40,437 bases of DNA, from NCBI GenBank assembly GCA_002311835.1, contig DBZY01000046.1, forward strand, positions 4,192 to 44,628. The letters run 5' to 3'. The stretch is from Proteobacteria bacterium UBA1148. GTDB lineage: Bacteria > Pseudomonadota > Gammaproteobacteria > Steroidobacterales > Rariloculaceae. The translations under genes and the position numbers were made by a program. This document shows positions 1-7,935 of the stretch, in pieces (within the stretch, counting starts at the first letter, position 1; every line of letters starts with the position of its first letter). Below the pieces are notes generated by a model. The model saw only the letters and a program-made list of their open reading frames with translations. It was not told the origin of the DNA and did not search any database.

Positions 1-207
1 AACCTTGGGGTGTCATATTACATTGGCGAGGGCGTTCCCCAAGATTATGTGCACGCTCACGCGTGGTTGGGTATTGCTTTATCGTCTGGTAATGAAGATG
101 CGTTAGAGGAACGGTTAAGATTGGAACAACAAATGACCGCGGCTCAAATAAGTGAAGCGCAGGAACTATTAACTGAGATTCACGAGAGAATTCAGAAGAA
201 TCAATGA
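1..207 (+). CDS. Sel1-like repeat protein, C-terminal end (partial)
   Basis: The reading frame is open from the first base of the window, so this is the 3' end of a longer gene. The visible residues include Y-x-G-x-G-V-P-Q-D-Y, then A-x-A-W-L-x-I-A, which is the helix pattern of a Sel1/TPR-like repeat. A charged helix rich in Glu and Gln follows to the stop. Sel1 repeat proteins are usually exported scaffolds for protein-protein contacts. The body of the protein, and any signal peptide or catalytic domain, lie outside the window, so no specific role can be given. The stop is 41 nt before the next gene on the same strand. Confidence 0.7.
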   Translation, partial: NLGVSYYIGEGVPQDYVHAHAWLGIALSSGNEDALEERLRLEQQMTAAQISEAQELLTEIHERIQKNQ

Positions 208-248
208 AGCCTAGCTTAAGCAGTCTACGGATGATGGAAAAGAATTAG

Positions 249-1244
249 ATGCGTAAGAAGCCCTTAAATTTTATTGTTATTGGATTAATCATCGCTGCAA
301 CAGATGTATCTATTGCCCATCATTCGATATTCCCATTTGATCAGGGTAGCTTTGTAGAGCTAGACGGAGTGGTATCGGAAATGCTCTGGAGAAACCCGCA
401 TGTTCGACTCAAGATGCGGGTTCAAAACGACGCCGGTGAAGAAGAAGAGTGGGAGCTTGAGGGAGACTCTGCAAACGCTACGGCAAGAAGAGGTCTAACA
501 CGAGATTCTATGAGTGTAGGCAACCGAATCCGGGTCGCAGGGCATCCTTCAAATCGTGGTCTCAGAGAGATTTTGCTCACAAACATTCTCATGCCAAATG
601 GCGAGGAGTACCTAGCAACAGAACGCCCACGTCCATGGAGGTGGACAGAGGGACGAGCGGGCGTGACATCACCTGACACAAGTTCAGGATCTAGTATTTT
701 CCACGTCTGGAGTTTTGAAGTACTCCACCGGGTAGAAGAACCGTTTGTATTCACTCCCGCTGCTCAAGCTGCAAGAGCGGCCTGGGATCCATTTACCGAT
801 ATGCTGGCACTTCGCTGCATAGCGCCAGGGATGCCGAACGCTATGCATAGTCCGTATCCAATCGAATTTATTGATGAGGGAAACCAGATTCGTCTAAGGA
901 TAGAAATGTGGGAAGCCACTCGATTAATCGATATGGTATCTGAAGAAATTCCGGAAAATTCTCCCTCCAGTTCACTCGGTTACGCTATAGGTCGCTGGGA
1001 GGGTGAGACATTAGTAGTAGAAACTGCAAACATTGACGATCCATACCTTGATGATGCGGGTACGCCAATGAGTGAAGAAGTGCGAGTAGTAGAACGATTT
1101 ACTCTCAGCGAAAATGGCACTCGCCTTGACTATGAAGTCACGGTCACTGATTCACCGAACCTCGCCGAACCCGCAATTGAGTATGCTGCCTGGAGGTGGG
1201 TACCGAGCATAGAAATCAGCCCCTATGAGTGCATCCCGGAGTGA
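249..1244 (+). CDS. Secreted DUF6152-type protein with extra C-terminal domain
   Basis: A 331-residue protein. It has an N-terminal signal peptide of about 23 residues (basic start, hydrophobic core, cleavage near I-A-H-H-S). The mature H-H-S start and a small beta-rich domain to about residue 120 (L-D-G-V-V-S-E-M-L-W-R-N-P-H-V, later V-A-G-H-P-S) are the hallmarks of DUF6152. That family is common in environmental bacteria and has no assigned function. The remaining ~200 residues contain W-E-G-E-T-L-V-V-E-T and R-V-V-E-R-F, a conserved block often fused to DUF6152. The pattern suggests a periplasmic protein. A second, short DUF6152 protein lies at 8988-9440. No catalytic residues are recognised. 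Its relation to the catabolic cluster 57 nt downstream is unclear; they could share a transcript. Confidence 0.75.
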   Translation: MRKKPLNFIVIGLIIAATDVSIAHHSIFPFDQGSFVELDGVVSEMLWRNPHVRLKMRVQNDAGEEEEWELEGDSANATARRGLTRDSMSVGNRIRVAGHPSNRGLREILLTNILMPNGEEYLATERPRPWRWTEGRAGVTSPDTSSGSSIFHVWSFEVLHRVEEPFVFTPAAQAARAAWDPFTDMLALRCIAPGMPNAMHSPYPIEFIDEGNQIRLRIEMWEATRLIDMVSEEIPENSPSSSLGYAIGRWEGETLVVETANIDDPYLDDAGTPMSEEVRVVERFTLSENGTRLDYEVTVTDSPNLAEPAIEYAAWRWVPSIEISPYECIPE

Positions 1245-1301
1245 ATGGACTCATAACCATAGAAATACCGCTTCTAGTTAAAAGCAGCGATTCAACTGCT
1301 A

Positions 1302-2225
1302 ATGAACGCTGGACTTCAGGATAAACCCGCCACTCGGAGGCAATACTCTAGTCACATGTCTAGTTGGCCTATGTTGGATGGCACCTGTACGGCGAGTTCC
1401 TGGTTACAAGCAATCGTTGACGGCCCCCTCCGCCCGCTAAAGCAGATTGGTGGCCATACCGGGCGCTATGGGTACTTCTCGGTGGCAGGCTCGTATCGAA
1501 TGCTTGCGCTGGAAGCGCCTGGTGGGCTTGAGCTACCAATCGGTATCACTGTATCTGCGCACATTATTAACGACGCTCTTCAATCGCGGAGCGCCACCAT
1601 AGGGTGTGGTCGGTTAGTTACTCGTAGTGGTTTTACACGCGTCACGGCTAACCGTGACGATCAACTCCGCCTGGAAATAACATGCGAACAGGCCAAAATT
1701 GCTGCCCGAAAAATGGCACACGAACTCAATTCTGTCGGTCGTCCGGACGAACCCCAGATGGTACATGATGCCGTAGCCACTTTTGAGGCAGTGCTATTTG
1801 ACGACCCGTCTACCCGCCTGGAAAACGCCGTTCATAGCCTTATAGGTCTTGGGTTCGGATCAACACCCTCAGGAGATGATGTCATCTCCGGTACCGCAGC
1901 AACACTATCAGCTATATCACAATCCTCTGGCGATCTTTCTACAAAGTGCTGCCGCATAGTTGATGTACTGAGGAAAGTCATCCGTCATTCTCACACCAAA
2001 ACCACATCTCTGTCTGTTGAACTTATGTCATGCGCGGTTCATGGGTATGCTCCACAATGTCTTCGACGCTACGTTAACTTCGCCCTAAACGACGGTGATA
2101 TCAGCGAGGCAACCTCAAAACTCTGCGCCGTAGGACACAACTCCGGCTATTTCCTCGCAACAGGCGCCACTCTCGCGCTGAGAGCTATCTCAAAACAACA
2201 TAAACAAGAAGCTTTTCATGCTTAA
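1302..2225 (+). CDS. allH: DUF2877 protein, AllH/YlbF-like carbamoyltransferase subunit
   Basis: A 307-residue cytoplasmic protein of the DUF2877 family. The family signature G-x-G-x-G-S-T-P-S-G-D-D is visible near residues 185-195. In Escherichia coli the DUF2877 protein YlbF (AllH) is needed, together with FdrA (AllF) and YlbE (AllG), for oxamate carbamoyltransferase activity in anaerobic allantoin use. That enzyme converts oxalurate and phosphate to oxamate and carbamoyl phosphate. Here the gene is first in a three-gene unit and overlaps fdrA by 8 nt, which implies translational coupling and fixed subunit ratios. The start is uncertain: ATG at 1302 lacks a clear ribosome site, and ATG at 1356 is an alternative. 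The symbol is by family and context; the substrate may differ from oxalurate because no allantoin genes are seen. Confidence 0.85.
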   Translation: MNAGLQDKPATRRQYSSHMSSWPMLDGTCTASSWLQAIVDGPLRPLKQIGGHTGRYGYFSVAGSYRMLALEAPGGLELPIGITVSAHIINDALQSRSATIGCGRLVTRSGFTRVTANRDDQLRLEITCEQAKIAARKMAHELNSVGRPDEPQMVHDAVATFEAVLFDDPSTRLENAVHSLIGLGFGSTPSGDDVISGTAATLSAISQSSGDLSTKCCRIVDVLRKVIRHSHTKTTSLSVELMSCAVHGYAPQCLRRYVNFALNDGDISEATSKLCAVGHNSGYFLATGATLALRAISKQHKQEAFHA

Positions 2226-3711
2226 ACACCTTGAACTACGTCGTGACGTGTACTACGACTCAGTCATTCTCTTCCAAGCAAGTAGTCAACTGCGAGAACT
2301 CGATGGAATAGATGAATGCCTTGTGGCCATGGCGACAGAACTCAATATCAGGCTCCTGGATGATCTTGGATTCAAATCTGAGGAAGCTGGCAACACCTCC
2401 ACCTCAGACCTCATCATCGCTGTTCAGGGAGAATCGCAGGAAATTATCAGCCGTGCCATTCAGATACTCGACACTAATCTGGAGTCACAATCTACCTCCT
2501 GCTCGGAACCTCATGGTACCCAAGTCCACCGTTCCCTAGGCAAAGCAGTTTGTACAGCAAACGCCAATCTAGCGATCATCTCACTTCCTGGCCCTCACGT
2601 TACTCCCGAGGCAGCTGACGCGCTACGTGAGGGTGCAAACGTTATGATCTTTTCTGATGGCGTATCAATCGAAGAGGAACAAAAACTCAAAGCACTTGCC
2701 GCCTCTCACGATCTGCTCGTGATGGGCCCAGACTGTGGAACTGCCCAACTAGGTGGTATTGGGTTAGGTTTTTGTAATGACTTAAGCCCCGGTCAGGTCA
2801 GCATTATAGCCGCGTCGGGAACCGGTGCTCAGCACCTGAGCTGCCTGCTTGACACTAGTGGTATCGGCATCAGCAGCATCATTGGCGTAGGGGGACGCGA
2901 TATGAGCGACGAGATAGGAGGCTCATCTACGCTTCAAGCTCTGCGCATGCTTGACAATGACACGGCTACGACCCACATCGCCCTCATATCCAAGCCTCCC
3001 GGTAAAAAGACCTCACGTCGCATCAATAAGATCATCAGGTCGCTTGAAACACCTGTCACCATTGGTCTTATAGGCGACCCAGGCGTTGACCTGACGAAAG
3101 TGGCAAGAAAAATAGCTACCACCCAAAACTTGCCGTTCCGGAAACCCCGTTTAAAACTGTCCGGGGCGCCTGCCACTGGTGGGCAACTGATTGGTCTATT
3201 CAGCGGAGGCACTCTTGCTAGCGAAGCGGGTCAAATTATCACTGACACCGCAGGGCCAGTTGCTGGAATAGACACTTTTGAGATCCCAACTCCCCAAGCC
3301 ATCGTAGATCGCAAAGATAACGTAATACTTGATCTTGGAGATGATCGGATGACTATGGGCAAGCCCCATCCCATGATTGACGGAACGCTGAGGCGCAGGA
3401 TTATTGAGAAATTGACGCTAAAACCTGCGCCGCGTCTATTACTCTTCGATATTATCCTGGGATTTGGTTCTAACCCCGACCCAGCCGGTGAAATTGCGGA
3501 TGCCTTGGATGGTTTCTTACGATCACATCCGAAAGCCAGGGCCATCGCCTCGGTCGTAGGTACCTCCCGCGACCCTCAAGGACTTGACCAGCAGTGGCAA
3601 ACACTCACTGCTCTTGGCTGTGACGTTTATGAATCAAACGCCGAAGCCGCCTCGGCTATCGCGCTAGATCTTTTAGCAAATAACGGAAAGTTTGAGGATG
3701 CCCATGCCTAA
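2218..3711 (+). CDS. fdrA: FdrA-like protein, AllF-type subunit (succinyl-CoA synthetase-like fold)
   Basis: A 497-residue protein of the FdrA family, built like the succinyl-CoA synthetase alpha subunit. The N-terminus (R-R-D-V-Y-Y-D-S-V) is diagnostic. Next comes a CoA-binding-like region with S-L-P-G-P-H-V, E-G-A-N-V-M-I-F-S-D-G and M-G-P-D-C-G-T-A (about residues 120-180). A ligase-type region follows with G-T-G-A-Q-H and G-V-G-G-R-D-M-S-D-E-I-G-G (about 193-235). E. coli FdrA (AllF) is a subunit of oxamate carbamoyltransferase, where it probably carries the acyl-phosphate chemistry. The gene overlaps its neighbours at both ends, so the three products are probably made as one complex. At 497 residues it is somewhat shorter than E. 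coli FdrA (about 555). Confidence 0.9.
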   Translation: MLKHLELRRDVYYDSVILFQASSQLRELDGIDECLVAMATELNIRLLDDLGFKSEEAGNTSTSDLIIAVQGESQEIISRAIQILDTNLESQSTSCSEPHGTQVHRSLGKAVCTANANLAIISLPGPHVTPEAADALREGANVMIFSDGVSIEEEQKLKALAASHDLLVMGPDCGTAQLGGIGLGFCNDLSPGQVSIIAASGTGAQHLSCLLDTSGIGISSIIGVGGRDMSDEIGGSSTLQALRMLDNDTATTHIALISKPPGKKTSRRINKIIRSLETPVTIGLIGDPGVDLTKVARKIATTQNLPFRKPRLKLSGAPATGGQLIGLFSGGTLASEAGQIITDTAGPVAGIDTFEIPTPQAIVDRKDNVILDLGDDRMTMGKPHPMIDGTLRRRIIEKLTLKPAPRLLLFDIILGFGSNPDPAGEIADALDGFLRSHPKARAIASVVGTSRDPQGLDQQWQTLTALGCDVYESNAEAASAIALDLLANNGKFEDAHA

Positions 3712-5119
3712 TAACCTCGTTTCTAGTGAGCTACGCATAGTAACGGCGGGCATCGGCCCAATTGATGACGCACTCATCAATCAGTCTTCTATCCCAACAA
3801 CCATTCAATGGCGTTTACCGTCTGATCCTTCCTTAGCCCCAATCCTTTCGTCAATCGCCCTAAGTGATGCAGTAACGAAGGCAAATGAGAAAGCTCTGAC
3901 TTGCCTCACCTCTGCTCGGCCACACCTTATCGGTATTGATACTGCAGCAAATGCGGTAGATCTAGAGAAAGGGACATTCCTCCATGCGGGGCCGCCGATC
4001 GAGTGGGAGAGAACTTCTGGACCACTGCGTGGCGCGCTCATTGGCGCAGCGCTATTAGAGAATTCGGATGAAACTCCCGAGGGGGCGATTCGTCTCTTTG
4101 AGAATGGTAAGTTCAAAATTGAGCCATGCCACCATCGCGGCGCTGTAGGCCCAATGGCTGGCGTCGTAAGCCATTCAATGCCGATGTTCGTGATTGAGGA
4201 CTCCATCACCGGTCGTAGAGCATACTGCACACTTAATGAGGGCCTCGGCAAAGTACTCCGCTTCGGTGCCTACTCGAAGGAAGTCATCGATCGTCTAAAG
4301 TGGATTGAGAAGGTTCTTGCCCCAATCATGCATGAAACGATCAACGCTGGTGACCCAATCGAGCTGTATCCGATAGTAAGTGAAGCGCTTCAAATGGGTG
4401 ATGAGTGTCACAATCGCAACCGTGCTGGTACTTCTTTGTTCATCCGGGCAATTGGATCAAATCTAATCCAATTGAAACGTCCGTCATCGGATCTTGCTGC
4501 CTGCTTCAGCTTTATTACAAGCAATGATCATTTCTTTCTTAATTTAATGATGCCAGCCGGCAAGCTGGCTGCCGACTCAGCGCGGGATATCCCCGGTTCT
4601 ACAATTGTCGTAGCCATGGCTCGTAACGGTACCGACTTCGGAATCCGGTTAAGTGGAACCGGAGATGAGTGGTTTACTGGACCTTGTGCCGTTCCGAAAG
4701 GTCTATTGTTCCCCGGGTATGGACCCGAAGATGCTAACCCTGATCTCGGTGATTCAACTATTGCCGAAACCGTCGGAGTCGGTGGCTTTGCTATGGCTGC
4801 GGCGCCAGCGATCGTCAAATTCGTAGGCGGTACTAGTGATCTTGCCCTTACCAGCACCCAAGCAATGTATGACATTACAGTTGGTGAACACCCACTCTTT
4901 AGACTTCCTTCGCTTAACTTTCGAGGAACTCCAGTGGGAATCGATGCAGCGCTAGTATGCCGAACCTGCCAAGTACCCTTCGTAAATACCGGAATCGCTG
5001 GCAAACAAGCTGGAGTTGGCCAGATCGGTGCAGGCCTTGTAGAACCTCCCATTAAGTGTTTTAACGATGGACTCAAACGATATGGCGAGGTTAGTAAGGT
5101 CTGGCTCACATCCCAGTAA
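3698..5119 (+). CDS. allG: DUF1116 protein, AllG/YlbE-like carbamoyltransferase subunit
   Basis: About 473 residues, DUF1116 (YlbE-like) family. Family blocks are clear: C-H-H-R-G-A-V-G-P-M-A-G-V with S-M-P-M-F-V-I-E-D (about residues 146-168), then L-N-E-G-L-G-K-V-L-R-F-G-A-Y-S. The E. coli homologue is the AllG subunit of oxamate carbamoyltransferase and works with FdrA and the DUF2877 protein. The start is ambiguous: TTG 3692, ATG 3698 and ATG 3704 are in frame. GAGG at 3694-3697 is well placed for ATG 3704 and GGAAAG for 3698. All choices overlap the end of fdrA. The gene ends the overlapping trio. A 191-nt spacer with a possible promoter then separates it from the ring-opening amidohydrolase on the same strand. 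Confidence 0.88.
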   Translation: MPMPNNLVSSELRIVTAGIGPIDDALINQSSIPTTIQWRLPSDPSLAPILSSIALSDAVTKANEKALTCLTSARPHLIGIDTAANAVDLEKGTFLHAGPPIEWERTSGPLRGALIGAALLENSDETPEGAIRLFENGKFKIEPCHHRGAVGPMAGVVSHSMPMFVIEDSITGRRAYCTLNEGLGKVLRFGAYSKEVIDRLKWIEKVLAPIMHETINAGDPIELYPIVSEALQMGDECHNRNRAGTSLFIRAIGSNLIQLKRPSSDLAACFSFITSNDHFFLNLMMPAGKLAADSARDIPGSTIVVAMARNGTDFGIRLSGTGDEWFTGPCAVPKGLLFPGYGPEDANPDLGDSTIAETVGVGGFAMAAAPAIVKFVGGTSDLALTSTQAMYDITVGEHPLFRLPSLNFRGTPVGIDAALVCRTCQVPFVNTGIAGKQAGVGQIGAGLVEPPIKCFNDGLKRYGEVSKVWLTSQ

Positions 5120-5238
5120 AACGCATACACGATGGTCCACAAACCCACCGAACAACCGACAGTACGCTCAGTATGTATAAGTATTGGTCGTCACGCCGCA
5201 TTAAATTTTTTAGTGAAAACAAAATTTTTAATTAATGT

Positions 5239-5265
5239 TTGAAGCACGCTGGTGATGGATATAAT
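5239..5265 (+). promoter_or_regulatory. Possible sigma70 promoter of amidohydrolase-permease pair
   Basis: TTGAAG at 5239-5244 and TATAAT at 5260-5265 are separated by 15 nt, slightly short; reading the -35 box as TTTGAA gives 16 nt. They lie in an A+T-rich patch (about 5200-5270) that stands out from the coding DNA on both sides. A strong ribosome site (GGGAGGA, about 5296-5302) follows before the GTG start at 5311. The A+T-rich patch could also hold regulator sites, but no convincing inverted repeat was found. Confidence 0.4.
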
Positions 5266-5310
5266 TAAACGCTCAGTCTACAACCTAAATGCAAGTGGGA
5301 GGATCAGCAC

Positions 5311-6405
5311 GTGGCCGTCGAAGTAGCTAAGGTAGAAATCAAGACTGTAAATGATGCATCAGGGCTTTCAGAGAGAATCAATGCAAAACAAATGGAAGCT
5401 GATGATATCGTTGCAATTATTGGAAAAACCGAGGGAAACGGAGGAGTCAATGACTTTACCCGTATTCTTGCTGATCAAGCTTTTCGCGATGTTCTTATAA
5501 AACACGGCGTACGCAGCGAAGATGAGATCAAACAAATTCCAATGGTCTGGTCAGGTGGTTGCGATGGCGTAATTACGCCGCACGCTAATGTATTTGCTCG
5601 CAATAAAAAAACCGGGTCTACGGATAAGTCGCGCCTTTCAATTGGCGTAGCTATGACCCCCAAAATTCTTCCCGAAGATATTGGTCGCCTTACGATGCTT
5701 GAGAAGGTTGCTGAGGGTGTCAGAGAAGCGATGAAAGATGCCGGTGTGGATAACCCTGAAGATGTGCATTATGTGCAGACAAAAACCCCCCTCTTGACTA
5801 TTGATTCGATCGCCGCTGCTGAAAGCCGCGGTCAAAATGTTACCTGCGAGGTTCATGATTCGATGGGCGTCTCAAATGGAACCGCAGGACTTGGTATCGC
5901 CATCGCACTTGGTGAGGTCACCGCTGCAAAAGCTGAGGACATTTGTAAAAACCTTGATCTGTATTCCTCTGTCGCTTCTTGCTCCTCGGGTGTGGAGCTA
6001 AATGCCGCACAAATTATTCTAATGGGCAACCTCAACGGCGCCGGTGGACGCTATCGCATTGGCCACGCCGTCATGAAAGACGCGCTACATATCGACGCAA
6101 TTTACGATGCGATCCGCAGCGCAGGGCTCGACCTACCCGAACGGGCTCGTGCCGAGGATCTCGATGGTAGGGTTATCAGCTGTTTCATAAAATGCGAGGC
6201 AGATCGCAGCGGTCGACTACGCGGGCGACGACAAATTATGCTTGACGATTCGGATGTAAATCATCATCGCCATGCTAAAGCAGCAGTGGGTGGAGTTGCG
6301 GCTACCGCACTCGGTGACCCTGCAGTATTTGTTTCGGTTGATGCCATGCACCAAGGACCACAAGGTGGAGGGCCAGTAATCGCTATCGTTGACCTCGGGG
6401 AATGA
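5311..6405 (+). CDS. Ring-opening amidohydrolase (cyanuric acid hydrolase/barbiturase family)
   Basis: A 364-residue protein, the normal length for this rare three-repeat family, which hydrolyses cyanuric acid or barbituric acid. Each repeat contributes one Lys and one Ser, and all three pairs are visible: K39 (I-G-K-T-E-G-N-G-G) with S81 (S-G-G-C-D-G), K158 (Q-T-K-T-P) with S225/S226 (S-S-G-V-E-L), and K294 with S342. The C-terminal metal/anion loop H-Q-G-P-Q-G-G-G-P is present at about 347-355. Odd points: I recall A-E-H-Q-G-P in known members, but here it is A-M-H-Q-G-P, and the first serine loop reads S-G-G-C-D-G where S-G-G-T-E-G is usual. The start is GTG with a good GGGAGGA site. A permease gene follows after 18 nt. 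The substrate cannot be decided from sequence; barbiturate, cyanurate or another cyclic imide are candidates. Confidence 0.9.
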   Translation: MAVEVAKVEIKTVNDASGLSERINAKQMEADDIVAIIGKTEGNGGVNDFTRILADQAFRDVLIKHGVRSEDEIKQIPMVWSGGCDGVITPHANVFARNKKTGSTDKSRLSIGVAMTPKILPEDIGRLTMLEKVAEGVREAMKDAGVDNPEDVHYVQTKTPLLTIDSIAAAESRGQNVTCEVHDSMGVSNGTAGLGIAIALGEVTAAKAEDICKNLDLYSSVASCSSGVELNAAQIILMGNLNGAGGRYRIGHAVMKDALHIDAIYDAIRSAGLDLPERARAEDLDGRVISCFIKCEADRSGRLRGRRQIMLDDSDVNHHRHAKAAVGGVAATALGDPAVFVSVDAMHQGPQGGGPVIAIVDLGE

Positions 6406-6423
6406 TGTAAGGAGCCGCCACAC

Positions 6424-7827
6424 ATGGCTACTAAAGCGATAGGGACACCAGAACAGCTTCGCGACCCAAATTATTCACCGCCGCTTGCTAAAGCGATCCC
6501 ACTTGGTATCCAGCACGTTCTGGCGATGTTTGTCTCGAATATAACGCCCGCAATTATTGTAGCCGGTGTAGCAGGTTTCGGTTTTGGATCAAACTCACCT
6601 GACTTTCCGGAATTACTGTACATGGTTCAGATGGCGATGTTGTTTGCCGGTCTCACCACCCTACTGCAAACAATTACATTAGGCCCTATAGGAGCCGCCC
6701 TACCTATCGTGCAGGGCACATCTTTTTCCTTTATCCCAATCATGATCCCGCTAGCAGCAGGAAAGGGGGTTGACGGCCTTGCCGCAATATTTACTGGTGT
6801 TTTTATCGGTGGGCTGTTCCATATCTTCCTCGGCATATTTGTTCGCAAGATACGCTTTGCCCTACCACCGCTCGTAACTGGGCTAGTCATCATGATGATT
6901 GGGCTCTCGCTAATCAGGGTTGGTGTGCAATACGCTGCAGGTGGCCCTGAAACCGTGGGCACGCCAGAATACGGTTCACTCCTAAACTGGTCGACTGCAC
7001 TACTCGTGATTTTCGTAACTCTCAGCCTCAAATTCTTTGGCCGCGGCATGCTTAGCGTATCGGCGGTGCTGATCGGTATTCTCGCTGGTTATGCCTACAC
7101 GATACTGGTAGGCATACTGCCGATAAGTACCATTGCCACATCCTGGAATAACGCGGCCGCATTTGCCCTACCGCAACCTTTCAAATACGGGTTCGAATTC
7201 TCAGCTGCCGCAATCATCGGTTTCTCACTTATGGCTTTCGTTTCAGCAATCGAGACAGTAGGTGATGTGTCGGCCACAACTAAAAGCGGTGCCGGTCGTG
7301 AGGCAACTGATAGAGAGATCCAAGGCGCAACTTACGCCGATGGCCTAGGCTCCACTATTGCCGCGATTTTCGGTGCCATGTCCAATACTTCTTTGAGCCA
7401 GAACGTAGGCCTTATTGCCATGACCGGTATCATGAGTCGTCAGGTCGTAACGATTGGAGCTCTGTTTTTGATCATTTGTGGCCTAATTCCAAAAGTTGGA
7501 GGCTTAATCGGCTCCATGCCGATCGAAGTCTTGGGTGGTGGGGTAATCGTGATGTTTGGCATGGTCGTTGCCGCTGGTGTCTCCATACTAAGCGACGTGA
7601 ACTGGAACCGCCGCAACATGGTGATTTTTGCTATTGCTCTATCAATAGGCCTCGGACTGCAGTTGGAGCCGAGTACAATAGCTTCCCTACCTGACACGCC
7701 CCGCATCTTATTGACCTCAGGCATGCTACCCGCAGCACTGATTGCCATCATTCTCAATCTAGCGTTACCCGCAGAGCTTTCAGAGGAATCAGCAGAAGCT
7801 CTGAGCGATCATTTTGATCAAGATTAA
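6424..7827 (+). CDS. NCS2 family nucleobase permease (xanthine/urate-like)
   Basis: A 467-residue inner-membrane protein with about 12-14 hydrophobic helices, typical of the nucleobase-cation symporter-2 (NAT) family. Visible family marks are the early G-x-Q-H-V-L-A-M-F segment, P-I-V-Q-G-T-S-F-S-F, a conserved acidic helix S-A-I-E-T-V-G-D, and the NAT signature Q-N-V-G-L-I-A-M-T-G. The Q-N-x-G...T-G form resembles xanthine/urate carriers (XanQ, UacT) more than uracil carriers (UraA). The gene lies 18 nt downstream of the ring-opening amidohydrolase, so it is the likely importer of that enzyme's cyclic substrate. The ribosome site GGAG lies about 11 nt before ATG. The tail is acidic and cytoplasmic. 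Exact substrate unknown. Confidence 0.92.
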   Translation: MATKAIGTPEQLRDPNYSPPLAKAIPLGIQHVLAMFVSNITPAIIVAGVAGFGFGSNSPDFPELLYMVQMAMLFAGLTTLLQTITLGPIGAALPIVQGTSFSFIPIMIPLAAGKGVDGLAAIFTGVFIGGLFHIFLGIFVRKIRFALPPLVTGLVIMMIGLSLIRVGVQYAAGGPETVGTPEYGSLLNWSTALLVIFVTLSLKFFGRGMLSVSAVLIGILAGYAYTILVGILPISTIATSWNNAAAFALPQPFKYGFEFSAAAIIGFSLMAFVSAIETVGDVSATTKSGAGREATDREIQGATYADGLGSTIAAIFGAMSNTSLSQNVGLIAMTGIMSRQVVTIGALFLIICGLIPKVGGLIGSMPIEVLGGGVIVMFGMVVAAGVSILSDVNWNRRNMVIFAIALSIGLGLQLEPSTIASLPDTPRILLTSGMLPAALIAIILNLALPAELSEESAEALSDHFDQD

Positions 7828-7935
7828 ACGGAGAGTACGCCATTCTATCCCCTTTGGCTGATATACTTTTCATCTCGTCGCGGGTACTGATCGACGGGCT
7901 CAGCTTATGCAAAAGAAAGGAGCAGATGGACCCTG

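Noticed and set aside
4528..5148. 206-codon minus-strand ORF opposite the DUF1116 gene
   Set aside because: Antisense shadow of a conserved family protein; no independent support.
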